From: M3007 sp035299505
Lineage (GTDB): Bacteria > Bacteroidota > Bacteroidia > Chitinophagales > Saprospiraceae
Direction: 5' to 3'
DNA: 64,000 bases
Assembly: GCA_035299505.1 (NCBI GenBank)
Contig: DATGWL010000178.1
Coordinates: 22,701 to 86,700, forward strand
The position numbers and the translations under genes are program-made. Positions 27,025-34,917 of this stretch are shown here, piece after piece. Numbering within the stretch: the stretch's first letter is position 1; every line of letters begins with the position of its first letter. The notes under the pieces were generated by a model. That model searched no databases, had not been told where the DNA came from, and saw nothing but the letters and a program-made list of their open reading frames with translations.

Positions 27025-27384
27025 TCAACCGCCGGCTTTTTTGGTTTGTTTATATCCAAGATCCAGCAAAAGCTTCAGAATCTTGTCGCGATGGTCTCCC
27101 TGAACAATGATAATGCCATCTTTGGCATTGCCACCTGCCGCACATTTACTTTTTAGGGTTTTGGCCAGGCTTTCTAAATCCTCGTCAGGGCCGGTAAAAC
27201 CTTTCACCAGCGTAGATTCTTTACCGCCTTTACCTCGTTCCAGCCAGATGCGCAGCGATTGTTTGGCCGGATCAATACCAGCTTTGTTTTCTTCTTCAGG
27301 CTCCTCCGGCCTGAAATCCGGATTGGTGGAAAATACCAGTCCGCCTAAGTCGGAAAAGGACTTGGAAAATTTTTGTTTGCTCAT
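27025..27384 (-). CDS. SUI1/eIF1-like translation factor (YciH type)
   Basis: This 119-residue protein has a SUI1 domain in its second half: RIWLERGKGGKESTLVKGF, LAKTLKSKCAAGG, DGIIIVQGDHRDKILKLLLDLGYK. The lysine-rich glycine loop and the Cys-Ala-Ala-Gly-Gly turn are conserved from archaea and eukaryotes to bacterial YciH. Bacterial members influence start-codon selection fidelity. The exact role in Bacteroidota is not established. It sits between the lipid kinase (5-bp gap) and the binding-protein gene (1-bp gap). Confidence 0.92.
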   Translation of the reverse strand: MSKQKFSKSFSDLGGLVFSTNPDFRPEEPEEENKAGIDPAKQSLRIWLERGKGGKESTLVKGFTGPDEDLESLAKTLKSKCAAGGNAKDGIIIVQGDHRDKILKLLLDLGYKQTKKAGG

Positions 27385-27389
27385 GGTAG

Positions 27390-28337
27390 TTATGACTCTT
27401 CAACAGGGGTTTGCGGCACCAAAATACGCAATGCTGCAGGTTTAACGGAGCATTCCAGCAGGTCGTCAATGATCATTCCCTCTCCGTCGAGGTGTACATG
27501 ATTGGCGCCTTCAGCCCGGATACTCACTTTTTGCGCTGTATAATGTTCTACAAAATCGGCTTCGTAAATCTTGTTGGTCAACATCGACGGAATTGCGGCA
27601 AAATACTGCCAACGGGGCGCATCTTTGAGAATAACCACTTCAAACAGGCCATCATCCAGTTGGGCATCTGGTGCTATTTGGAAATTATAGCCGTACATGG
27701 GGCCATTGGCAATGCTGATGGCAAAACACTTGCGCTCGAATTCTTGTCCATCGAGTGTAATCTGGCAATCGCGGGCAGTGTAACTCAATCCGGCTTCAAC
27801 TGATTTCAAAAAATACGGCAAAAAACCACGCCAATGGCTGCCTTTCATCATATTAGATACCAAACCATCAAAACCGACTCCCGCGATATTGAAAAACGGA
27901 ATGTTGTTCATCAACCCGCAATCAATGGTTTTAGCCTCGGCGGTGTTTAGTTTTTTGATTGCCTCGTCAATATCTCTTCCATATCCGAGATGCATGGCCA
28001 GACCGTTGCCAGAACCTGCCGGAATAATGCCCAGGATTGTTTCTGCTCCAACCAATGCCGAGGCCACTTCATTGATGGATCCATCGCCACCCACTGCTAC
28101 CACATATTCATAGCCTTCTGCAATGGCTTTTTTAGCCAGTTCTGCAGCGTGACCTGCTTTCTGGGTGAGCCAGATGGCATATTCAAACTTCTTGTGGTTC
28201 AGATGGTTGTCTACACTGTCGCGGATATGTTTTTGCAGATTGGTACCTGCTTTGGGGTTTACGATAAACACCATTCTCCTTGGCCGCAACAGGTACGCCA
28301 GGAGGTCATTTTTGATAACCGGATTTGAATCTTCCAT
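27390..28337 (-). CDS. YegS/BmrU-type lipid (diacylglycerol-like) kinase
   Basis: This 315-residue kinase starts at ATG 28337 (MEDSNPVIKND). It has the DAGK catalytic signature: IVNPKAG, VVAVGGDGSINEVASAL, GIIPAGSGNGLAMHLGY. The C-terminal half has the beta-sandwich motifs DDGLFEVVIL and LDGEGM. The family phosphorylates diacylglycerol or sphingoid lipids with ATP. Bacteroidota contain sphingolipids, so either is possible. It lies 35 bp after the pseudouridine synthase gene. Confidence 0.92.
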   Translation of the reverse strand: MEDSNPVIKNDLLAYLLRPRRMVFIVNPKAGTNLQKHIRDSVDNHLNHKKFEYAIWLTQKAGHAAELAKKAIAEGYEYVVAVGGDGSINEVASALVGAETILGIIPAGSGNGLAMHLGYGRDIDEAIKKLNTAEAKTIDCGLMNNIPFFNIAGVGFDGLVSNMMKGSHWRGFLPYFLKSVEAGLSYTARDCQITLDGQEFERKCFAISIANGPMYGYNFQIAPDAQLDDGLFEVVILKDAPRWQYFAAIPSMLTNKIYEADFVEHYTAQKVSIRAEGANHVHLDGEGMIIDDLLECSVKPAALRILVPQTPVEES

Positions 28338-28372
28338 ACAACTATCGGTTTGCCGGACAAAAATGTCTTGGG

Positions 28373-29485
28373 TTACATTCGTTCTGAAACGTAATCGCGC
28401 CAACGGTCAACAACCAATTGCATGTCTGAGGGCAAATCCGATTCAAAACGTATGTGTTGCTTGGTGGTAGGATGTTCAAAGCCAAGTATTTTGGCGTGTA
28501 AGGCTTGTCTGGGCAGCGAGGCCAGGCAGGATTCAACAAATTGCCTGTATTTGGGATACAAGGTTCCTTTCAGGATTTTGTTGCCACCGTAACGAATATC
28601 TCCGAAAAGGGTATGGCCAATGGACTTCAAATGTACCCTGATTTGGTGCGTGCGACCCGTTTCCAGCCTGCATTCCACCAGTGTACAGTAGTAGAAACGT
28701 TCTACTACCTTCCAGTGTGTAACAGCCCATTTACCATCTTCCCCTTCCGGAAAGACCATAAACAAGCGCCTGTCGTTCGGGTTTCTGCCAATATTGCCCC
28801 GGATAGTTCCGGAATCACCTTCCATATCGCCCCAAACAAGAGCGTAATACCTCCGCTCAATGGTATGGTGGAAAAACTGGTTGGCCAGGTGCGTCATGGC
28901 ATATTCATTTTTCGCCACTACCATGATGCCGGTGGTATCCTTATCAATGCGGTGTACAATGCCAGCCCGGTTGGGTTCGTTTCCTTCCTTGACCGGCAAT
29001 TCTTTGAATTGCTCCTGCAAATGCCAGGCTACAGCGTTCACCAAAGTGCCGTTTGGAATGCCTACGCCCGGGTGTACTGCCAGGCCGAAAGGTTTGTTAA
29101 TCACCAGTACATCCGCATCTTCGTAAATGATATTCAGAGGGATAGGCTGCGGAGTAATATCAAAGTTCTCTTCCAGCGATTTGGGCAGTACAATAGAAAT
29201 GGTATTACCTGGCCGCACGCGGTAATTGGGCTTAACTTCCTTGTTGTCTACCTGAACCGAACCCGCGCGAATAGCATTTTGAACCTTATTTCGGGATCGG
29301 TTGGCCAGGCGATCCATGAGGAATTTATCCAGCCGGATGACTGACTGCTTGGGATCAGCCACTATTTCATGACGCTCATAATAATCCTCGGAAGCAGGCA
29401 TGTCTTCTGCCTCCATGTCGGAGTCAATGGGCGCCGGGGTAGGGTCGGGGTCAAGAGGCAGTTGAGTCAAATCATCTACAATCAT
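28373..29485 (-). CDS. rluD: RluD-like 23S rRNA pseudouridine synthase
   Basis: This 370-residue protein starts at ATG 29485 (MIVDDLTQLPLD). An acidic N-terminal extension of about 50 residues is followed by an S4 RNA-binding domain (RLDKFLMDRLANRSRNKVQNAI) and the RluA-family catalytic domain. The catalytic Asp181 sits in VHRIDKDTTGIMVVAKN, and GRTHQIRVHLKSIGHTLFGD is intact. It isomerises uridines in 23S rRNA in the cytoplasm. RluD target positions are inferred only from similarity. It lies 30 bp after the OmpA-type gene. Confidence 0.92.
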   Translation of the reverse strand: MIVDDLTQLPLDPDPTPAPIDSDMEAEDMPASEDYYERHEIVADPKQSVIRLDKFLMDRLANRSRNKVQNAIRAGSVQVDNKEVKPNYRVRPGNTISIVLPKSLEENFDITPQPIPLNIIYEDADVLVINKPFGLAVHPGVGIPNGTLVNAVAWHLQEQFKELPVKEGNEPNRAGIVHRIDKDTTGIMVVAKNEYAMTHLANQFFHHTIERRYYALVWGDMEGDSGTIRGNIGRNPNDRRLFMVFPEGEDGKWAVTHWKVVERFYYCTLVECRLETGRTHQIRVHLKSIGHTLFGDIRYGGNKILKGTLYPKYRQFVESCLASLPRQALHAKILGFEHPTTKQHIRFESDLPSDMQLVVDRWRDYVSERM

Positions 29486-29515
29486 GGTGTAAAGGTAGGT
29501 GTTTTTCGCGGACAC

Positions 29516-30679
29516 CTAATGACCTGTTCTCCCGGTAACAGTGATTTCCACCCGACGGTTCATTTGTTGTTGTTCTTCAGTGCTGCCCGTGTAAGGGTGC
29601 AACATTTTGGAGTTTTCGTAGCCTTTGGCGCTTATTCTGCCGGCCTCAATGCCATTTTTCAGCAAATAATCCCTGACGGTATTGGCCCGGTCCGTACTCA
29701 GCGTTCTTAAGGCCGGGTCTTCTTTGGTCATCATGTATTGTGCAGGGGTTTGTCCTGGCTTCAAAGGATACTTGTGGTTTTTATCGTAGGGCCTGTTCAC
29801 ATGCCCTCCGATTTCAATGACCAGATCCGGGTTTAACTGCATAAACCGGAGAATTTTGGGCAATTCCGGTTCTGAAACAGGCAGGAGTTTTGCCTGGTTG
29901 CCTACAAAGTACAGATTACGAAGTATAACGGTTTCGCCAGGTTCGGCCGGAGGAAGGACAATGTTGGGGGAAATTTTGTACTTTTTATACAATTCCGGAC
30001 TGCCCATCACTTTCAGGGTTACGGACTCAAAAAAATAGTTCTTCTCCACCACCTCAATTTTGACAATGGAGTCTTTCGGCAAATTTACCCGGTACCAGCC
30101 CAGCGAGTCGGTGCGCACGGAATCCTTGCGTATCTTGCTTTGAAAGGTAACGGTTGTTTGGATGCCCTGGCCGTTCCGTTTATCGGTCACCTGGCCTTCC
30201 AGAAGCGCCATGGGTACCTTTCTGGCTATTTCTACTATTGCCCGGCGATTTAGCGCCCTGCCGGTTTCTGTCTGGTTACTGGTTTTGGGGGCTTTTTCTC
30301 CAAGAGCATACACGGCGATAATAGACGCCTCCGGGACGCCTTTCCCATTTAGCCATCGGGTTACGGCTTCGGCACGTTGTTGGGAAAGTTGTTTGTTAAA
30401 TGCTTCACTGCCAACAGCATCTGTATGTGCAGTTACCCGGAAGGTTTTATCGCCAGGAATGGTAGTGAGGATGCTATCCAGGGCCTTTAAGGCCATTCTA
30501 TCCAGCTCTGCCTTGCCGGAGGCAAAATGGATCTCCAGCTGTTTCACATCATATAATGAGTCAAAAACCGATTGTGCATATCCGATCTGATAAAGCGTCA
30601 AAAGAAAGGCTAACACTAGCGTTTTGGATAAAAAGGAACAGGTAATAGACGCAAGCGTGAGGTTTTTGGATACGTGCAT
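29516..30679 (-). CDS. Envelope protein with two OmpA domains around a carboxypeptidase-regulatory-like domain
   Basis: This 387-residue exported protein has a signal peptide ending near GYAQ. An OmpA-like domain (about 45-155) carries TAHTDAVGSEAFNKQLSQQRAEAV and NRRAIVEI. A CarboxypepD_reg-like beta domain follows (about 160-225, LEGQVTDKRNGQGIQTTVTF). A second OmpA-like domain (about 250-385) carries IEIGGHVNRPYD, LSTDRANTVRDYL and NRRVEITV. The NRR core that binds diaminopimelate in peptidoglycan is present twice. No beta-barrel is present, so it is probably periplasmic and wall-bound. Two peptidoglycan-binding domains in one soluble protein is unusual. Confidence 0.85.
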   Translation of the reverse strand: MHVSKNLTLASITCSFLSKTLVLAFLLTLYQIGYAQSVFDSLYDVKQLEIHFASGKAELDRMALKALDSILTTIPGDKTFRVTAHTDAVGSEAFNKQLSQQRAEAVTRWLNGKGVPEASIIAVYALGEKAPKTSNQTETGRALNRRAIVEIARKVPMALLEGQVTDKRNGQGIQTTVTFQSKIRKDSVRTDSLGWYRVNLPKDSIVKIEVVEKNYFFESVTLKVMGSPELYKKYKISPNIVLPPAEPGETVILRNLYFVGNQAKLLPVSEPELPKILRFMQLNPDLVIEIGGHVNRPYDKNHKYPLKPGQTPAQYMMTKEDPALRTLSTDRANTVRDYLLKNGIEAGRISAKGYENSKMLHPYTGSTEEQQQMNRRVEITVTGRTGH

Positions 30680-30745
30680 ATATAATGAGTTTTAGCGGTA
30701 AATGTCTGAACTAAACACACTTATACATCAAATTATTGTACCCCA

Positions 30746-30771
30746 ATGCCCCTCCAAAATGCCCCTCCAAA
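30746..30771. repeat. Two tandem 13-bp direct repeats
   Basis: ATGCCCCTCCAAA occurs twice in a row (30746-30758, 30759-30771), with a degenerate third copy after it. It lies between two minus-strand genes and has no known function. Confidence 0.7.
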
Positions 30772-30793
30772 ATGACCTTCAAATGGCCCTTCA

Positions 30794-31231
30794 CTACCTC
30801 CTCCGCGGCTGATTCCACTCTTCTTTTTCAGCGAAACGGACAATGATTTTCATCAGATTAACCAGGGTTAGGAATACGATGAAACCAACCGTCACCACAA
30901 TATAAATCCAGCGGTAACTGCCTGCCTGGCTTAAAGTAACTCCGGAAAAACCCCAGGCAAGCATGCTGGTGCCAAACCCCAGCCCCAGATAACTGTAAAT
31001 AGAAGAGCCCCAGTATTTGACAAAACTGGCTGCTTTCAAACTGAGGAGACTGTTCATCATGGCAAAAAACAGCATAAATGCCGCGCCAATCGACCAGGCG
31101 TATAAACGATCAACTTCCATCATCCCGGAAATGGTACTCAACCAACCGAGGGCCATCAGGATCAAGGCTACACAAAACGTGGCTACAGCCTGTACTGGCG
31201 GGTGATCCATTCTGTCAAAAAAACGTGTCAT
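30794..31231 (-). CDS. Four-TM integral membrane protein, unknown function
   Basis: This 145-residue protein has four hydrophobic segments (about 15-37, 45-67, 76-97 and 105-130), short loops, and a basic C-terminus (EKEEWNQPRRR). I recognise no catalytic motif or named domain. The N-terminus MTRFFDRMDHPP is cytoplasmic by the positive-inside rule. It sits between the OmpA-type gene and the ARPP-1-like lipoprotein gene, on the same strand as both. Confidence 0.78.
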   Translation of the reverse strand: MTRFFDRMDHPPVQAVATFCVALILMALGWLSTISGMMEVDRLYAWSIGAAFMLFFAMMNSLLSLKAASFVKYWGSSIYSYLGLGFGTSMLAWGFSGVTLSQAGSYRWIYIVVTVGFIVFLTLVNLMKIIVRFAEKEEWNQPRRR

Positions 31232-31349
31232 AATTATGTATGGTTGAGATGTTGGACTGTTGGACGTTAGACTGTTGATTTGTTATATAAAAAGGAAGAA
31301 TGCCAGATTGCCCACAAATCCAGTCCAATATCCAGCAATCCAAAATCTA

Positions 31350-32342
31350 TTACTGTCCAAAAAGATGAACCCAGTGTCCGTTCCAGGAAAACTTGCCAAT
31401 ACCTTCTGCGGTTTTGGCCTGGGCTGAACTGAGTTTTGCCACCCGGTTGTAGGCGGCTCGGACTTGCTCTTCAGTGGCTACTTCAGCATGAGTTTTAGCC
31501 GCCGATTCCGCTATGTATCCATGTAGTAATGCGTTCATTTCTTTGCGAAACAGCTCAGGTGAACCAAAAATGTCAACTCCAAGAACCTCTCCACCAGCTA
31601 CCGCTACCATCCCTACTACATTCTGCTGGTCAGCAAATGCCTCTTTTAGGTGAGCATAGTAAGTGTCACGCCGCTTTTTGCTTTCTGTCTCAGCATCCAA
31701 CGCTGTATAGGCGCTCGTGGGAGAATTGGCATCGTTTTCCTTGGTAACCGTAGCAACTGCATTCCACACCTCCTGTTGGTTTTGCGACTGATGCACCGCC
31801 CGGCGAACGGAAGGGCTTGCGACATTGTAATATCCCTTGAATGCCGCAATGTCTTTTTCGGCAGGACTGGCCTGCGGGTCATAATAGGTTGAGCGACCAG
31901 CTTCCACGCAATACACCTCAATATTGCGCACCGTCATGGGCATAATCACCTCATGGTGTGCAATCACCCGGTCCTGATTTCCTCCTTTCACCACATCGCC
32001 GGAAAGCATAAGTATGGTATCCTGGCTTTTATTTTGAACGGTTAGTGCATGAAACCAGTTGTCTTCCTGTTTGCCAAACTGCTTGCGTTCCAGAAGCCGG
32101 AAGCCAGGGGTGCGCATGCCTTCCGCCAGCGTTTTAAGTTGGGCCAGCGACTGATTTTCGGAAATCAGGGCAGCATCGGCTGTAATGGGGTATAAGCGCA
32201 GATTTTCATACACCCACCTGGGGTTGCTGTCTGTCAGCAACTCAAGTTGCGAGGATGTTTGCGTAGCCGCAGATTTGTCGGACTGGCAGGCAGTCCACAA
32301 CAGGCTGGTAATTGCCAGCGCCAAAAGAGAAATTCTGATCAT
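31350..32342 (-). CDS. ARPP-1 (DUF6569)-like lipoprotein
   Basis: This 330-residue lipoprotein has lipobox LLWTAC. The domain has the ARPP-1 pattern: VYENLRLYPI at the start, SGDVVKGGNQDRVIAHHEVIMP, then VYCVEAGRSTYYDP. The C-terminal half has VGMVAVAGGEVLGVDIFGSPELF and KFSWNGHWVHLFGQ. The domain is known from toxin-antitoxin-like and phosphatase-associated contexts, but no activity is established. A candidate promoter lies at 32386-32393. The domain name is from memory of the motif pattern. Confidence 0.72.
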   Translation of the reverse strand: MIRISLLALAITSLLWTACQSDKSAATQTSSQLELLTDSNPRWVYENLRLYPITADAALISENQSLAQLKTLAEGMRTPGFRLLERKQFGKQEDNWFHALTVQNKSQDTILMLSGDVVKGGNQDRVIAHHEVIMPMTVRNIEVYCVEAGRSTYYDPQASPAEKDIAAFKGYYNVASPSVRRAVHQSQNQQEVWNAVATVTKENDANSPTSAYTALDAETESKKRRDTYYAHLKEAFADQQNVVGMVAVAGGEVLGVDIFGSPELFRKEMNALLHGYIAESAAKTHAEVATEEQVRAAYNRVAKLSSAQAKTAEGIGKFSWNGHWVHLFGQ

Positions 32343-32385
32343 GTGGAAAGTATTGGGTTCAACGATCTTTGCTGCAGAATGGCTT

Positions 32386-32393
32386 CAAAAGTA
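32386..32393 (-). promoter_or_regulatory. Candidate -7 element of the ARPP-1-like gene
   Basis: On the minus strand this reads TACTTTTG, a perfect TAnnTTTG, 44 bp upstream of the ATG at 32342. No -33 TTTG lies at the usual spacing. Confidence 0.4.
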
Positions 32394-32507
32394 CCGAACA
32401 AAGGGATCATGGAAAAGTTTTTCTGCGCCAGGTTGAAAAAAAATCTGCAATCCTTGTAACATCGCCAAACCTGTAGCGTCTTCTCCTCAAACAAGGCGCA
32501 AAATTGC

Positions 32508-33011
32508 ATGACCCGGACCATCTTTCAAGAACAAGTTCTTCCTATCCGGAACAAACTCTACCGGTTCGCACTGCGAATCACGGGTAGCGTACATGAGGCG
32601 GAGGATGTAGTTCAGGAAGTGCTGGAAAAGGTCTGGAAAACGGCTCCTGAACAATCGGTTAACGTGCAAAATTGGGAAGCCTGGTGCATGACCCTCACAC
32701 GAAACCGATCGCTGGACAAAACCCGGAGCCAATCGCTCAGACGCACTGCTCCATTGGAAGGAGTAGCTGAACGAAGTGCAGAAGGGTATAATCCGGCTCA
32801 GGCAACAGAAAGCGCAGATTTGGTGCATAAAGTAAAACAATTCATGCAGAATCTGCCAGACAAACAGCGCATGGTGATGCATCTGAGGGATATAGAAGAA
32901 CTCACCTACGAAGAAATTGCCGAAGCGCTAAGTATCAGTATGGAACAGGTTAAAGTGAACCTGCACAGAGCCAGAAAAACTATTCGGGAACAAATGACAG
33001 GTTTGACATAA
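32508..33011 (+). CDS. ECF sigma-70 family RNA polymerase sigma factor
   Basis: This 167-residue sigma factor has region 2 (about 8-75, LYRFALRITGSVHEAEDVVQEVLEKVW and W-CMTLTRNRSLD) and region 4 (about 108-160, LPDKQRMVMHLRDIEELTYEEIAEAL with a helix-turn-helix). It lacks other regions, as ECF factors do. It is the first gene of a four-gene operon with an anti-sigma-like protein (12-bp gap) and two DUF4252 proteins, so it probably responds to an envelope signal. Confidence 0.93.
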   Translation: MTRTIFQEQVLPIRNKLYRFALRITGSVHEAEDVVQEVLEKVWKTAPEQSVNVQNWEAWCMTLTRNRSLDKTRSQSLRRTAPLEGVAERSAEGYNPAQATESADLVHKVKQFMQNLPDKQRMVMHLRDIEELTYEEIAEALSISMEQVKVNLHRARKTIREQMTGLT

Positions 33012-33023
33012 AATCAAATACTC

Positions 33024-33632
33024 ATGAAATACGAACAAATTCAAGCATTGCTAGACCGCTACTGGGAGGGAGAAACCTCTCTGGAAGAGGAACGCGCCCT
33101 GAAAGCGTATTTCAACGCCGGTCCGATTGACGAACGACTGCAAAATGTAGCTCCGCTCTTCCGAGCCTTAAAAGAGGAACAGCTGATAGAGCTCAAAACC
33201 CGGGCAAAGACAGCCACCATTCGTCCGCAAATGTATCAATGGGCAGCAGCAGCCTCGGTTGCACTTTTGCTGGCAGCAGGTTGGTGGATGTGGCCTAAGG
33301 CAACGCAACAACAGATGGATCCTATTGCCCGGCAGCCAGTTGCGCCAGCTACACCAGCAGTTCCTGTGCCAACTCCTTTGCCGCAGGAATCAGTGGCAGC
33401 TGTTCAGCCACAAAAAACGCTGGTAAATAAAAAGCCAGCCAAACGAAAACCACAACCGATCAATAAATCCAATGAACAGGAAATAGACCAGGAAACTGCC
33501 ATGGCAATGGCTGAAATAAAAGCCGCTTTGGCGTTGGTTTCAGCTAAACTGGATAAAGGCAAAACTCAGGCCGTGAAAAAAGCTTCCTATCTGGAAGTGG
33601 TGGAAAAAGTGCCTAAACGTAAAGAAGGATAA
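33024..33632 (+). CDS. Membrane-anchored anti-sigma-like protein
   Basis: This 202-residue protein begins with a helical cytoplasmic domain (YEQIQALLDRYWEGETSLEEERALKAYF) typical of Bacteroidota anti-sigma factors. One TM helix follows (about 72-90, WAAAASVALLLAAGWWMW), then a Pro/Ala-rich and Lys-rich periplasmic tail. The zinc motif HxxxCxxC is absent. Twelve base pairs separate it from the sigma gene. The role is inferred from context. Confidence 0.82.
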   Translation: MKYEQIQALLDRYWEGETSLEEERALKAYFNAGPIDERLQNVAPLFRALKEEQLIELKTRAKTATIRPQMYQWAAAASVALLLAAGWWMWPKATQQQMDPIARQPVAPATPAVPVPTPLPQESVAAVQPQKTLVNKKPAKRKPQPINKSNEQEIDQETAMAMAEIKAALALVSAKLDKGKTQAVKKASYLEVVEKVPKRKEG

Positions 33633-33699
33633 CCTCAAACAAACCCGCATCATGCCTAACTTCAATCCAACTTCAATCAGTTTTTTAAATTTTCAAGCT

Positions 33700-34227
33700 A
33701 TGAAACAGATCATGTTCTCGCTGCTCTTTGTGATAGCAGCATCCGCAACCACTATGGCACAAAACGATGCCATCACCCGATTCTTTAACCAGTACAGTGA
33801 AGACGAGCGCTTTACCGTGGTGTATATCGCACCAAAGCTCTTTCACCTGGCTGCTAAAATCGAAACCGACGATGAAGACTGGAATAGCATCCGCGAAATT
33901 GTAAAAGACCTTGGCGGTCTGCGTGTACTGACTGCCGACAGCATTTCCGACGGATTGGCATTGTACAAAACAGCTTTGTCTAAGGTGCCAACCAATGAAT
34001 ACTCCGAATTGCTCACTGTTCGCGACAAAGATGAAAATGTGCGCATCTGGATCAAAGATTCCGGCAATATCATTGAAGAATTGCTGCTGTTGGTGGGTAA
34101 ACCAGACGAATTTGTACTGCTGAGCTTTACTGGCAAAATTGATCTCGACAAAATTTCAGAACTGTCGAAAGTGCTGGATGTAAAAGGCGCAGATCAATTG
34201 GAAAAAATCAAACCTAATAAAGACTAA
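33700..34227 (+). CDS. DUF4252 domain secreted protein
   Basis: This 175-residue protein starts at ATG 33700 with signal peptide MKQIMFSLLFVIAASATTMAQ. It matches the DUF4252 pattern: RFFNQYSEDERFTVVYIAPKLF, a middle LVTVRDKD-type strand (LLTVRDKDENVRIWIKD), and VLLSFTGKIDLDKISELSKVL at the end. The family is common in Bacteroidota beside ECF/anti-sigma pairs, and its function is unknown. It is probably periplasmic. It is paralogous to the next gene. Confidence 0.85.
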   Translation: MKQIMFSLLFVIAASATTMAQNDAITRFFNQYSEDERFTVVYIAPKLFHLAAKIETDDEDWNSIREIVKDLGGLRVLTADSISDGLALYKTALSKVPTNEYSELLTVRDKDENVRIWIKDSGNIIEELLLLVGKPDEFVLLSFTGKIDLDKISELSKVLDVKGADQLEKIKPNKD

Positions 34228-34237
34228 ACCTCCTGCC

Positions 34238-34765
34238 ATGAAAGCGATCCGTCTCATTATTGCCGGCATTTTGCTGGCTACAGGCCTCCATGCCCAGGAT
34301 TATGGGCTCTATTGGAAATACAAGGATTACGATGGCGGAATCGCTGTCAGTATCCCCCGATGGGCAACCTTTGTTGGTTCTGCCTTTATGGATGAAAAAG
34401 AAGAACGCCAGCTTGTTAGGAAAATCCACAAGGCCAGGGTACTTTTTTTCGAAGATGGCAGCCCCTTTAGTCAACGGGATTTGAAAAAATTCCACCGCAA
34501 AGCTCGGCGTCGTCACCTCGATGAATTGGTCACGGTAAGAAGTGGCAAAACCCATGTGAGCGTACTGGCCAAGTCCAGAAGAAGTACCATACGCAAGGTA
34601 GTGGTACTCTTCAGTTCCGAAGAAGGAGCAGGTCTTGTAACCGTAAAAGGCAACTTCAACCTGAACGAAATCAATCGGGTAATTGAAAAGTCCAGCAAAG
34701 GCAACAAAAAAGATAAGGAATTCAGTATTCCGAATCTGCCTAAAGTGCCGGTAAAACGCACCTGA
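34238..34765 (+). CDS. Second DUF4252-like secreted protein
   Basis: This 175-residue exported protein has a signal peptide ending at GLHAQ. The same fold order as its neighbour is visible: SIPRWATFVGSAFMDEKEER, ELVTVRSGKTHVSVLAK, VVVLFSSEEGAGLVTVKGNFNLNEIN. It is strongly basic (many K/R). It lies 10 bp after the first DUF4252 gene and is the last gene of the ECF cassette. A long hairpin repeat follows. Confidence 0.8.
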   Translation: MKAIRLIIAGILLATGLHAQDYGLYWKYKDYDGGIAVSIPRWATFVGSAFMDEKEERQLVRKIHKARVLFFEDGSPFSQRDLKKFHRKARRRHLDELVTVRSGKTHVSVLAKSRRSTIRKVVVLFSSEEGAGLVTVKGNFNLNEINRVIEKSSKGNKKDKEFSIPNLPKVPVKRT

Positions 34766-34772
34766 GTTTTAG

Positions 34773-34883
34773 TTACCGCCGAGGCGCGGAGCCGCAGAGA
34801 TTTTTTGCGCTCCGCGCTTTCGTTTTTCTATAGCAAACCCTCCTCTAAAACAAACCCTCTGCGCCTCCGCGTCTCGGCGGTAA
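34773..34883. repeat. Long imperfect inverted repeat of the CGCGGAG family
   Basis: Left arm 34773-34800 and right arm 34856-34883 match at about 25 of 28 positions when one is reverse-complemented. The unit contains TTACCGCCGAG, GCGGAG and GCAGAG. Similar material recurs at 62963-63036 and more weakly at 54459-54510. It could also end transcription of the DUF4252 gene and of the convergent DUF4249 gene. Confidence 0.75.
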
Positions 34884-34917
34884 TTAAATCCTCTGCGGTA
34901 AATAACTCCCCCGTACA

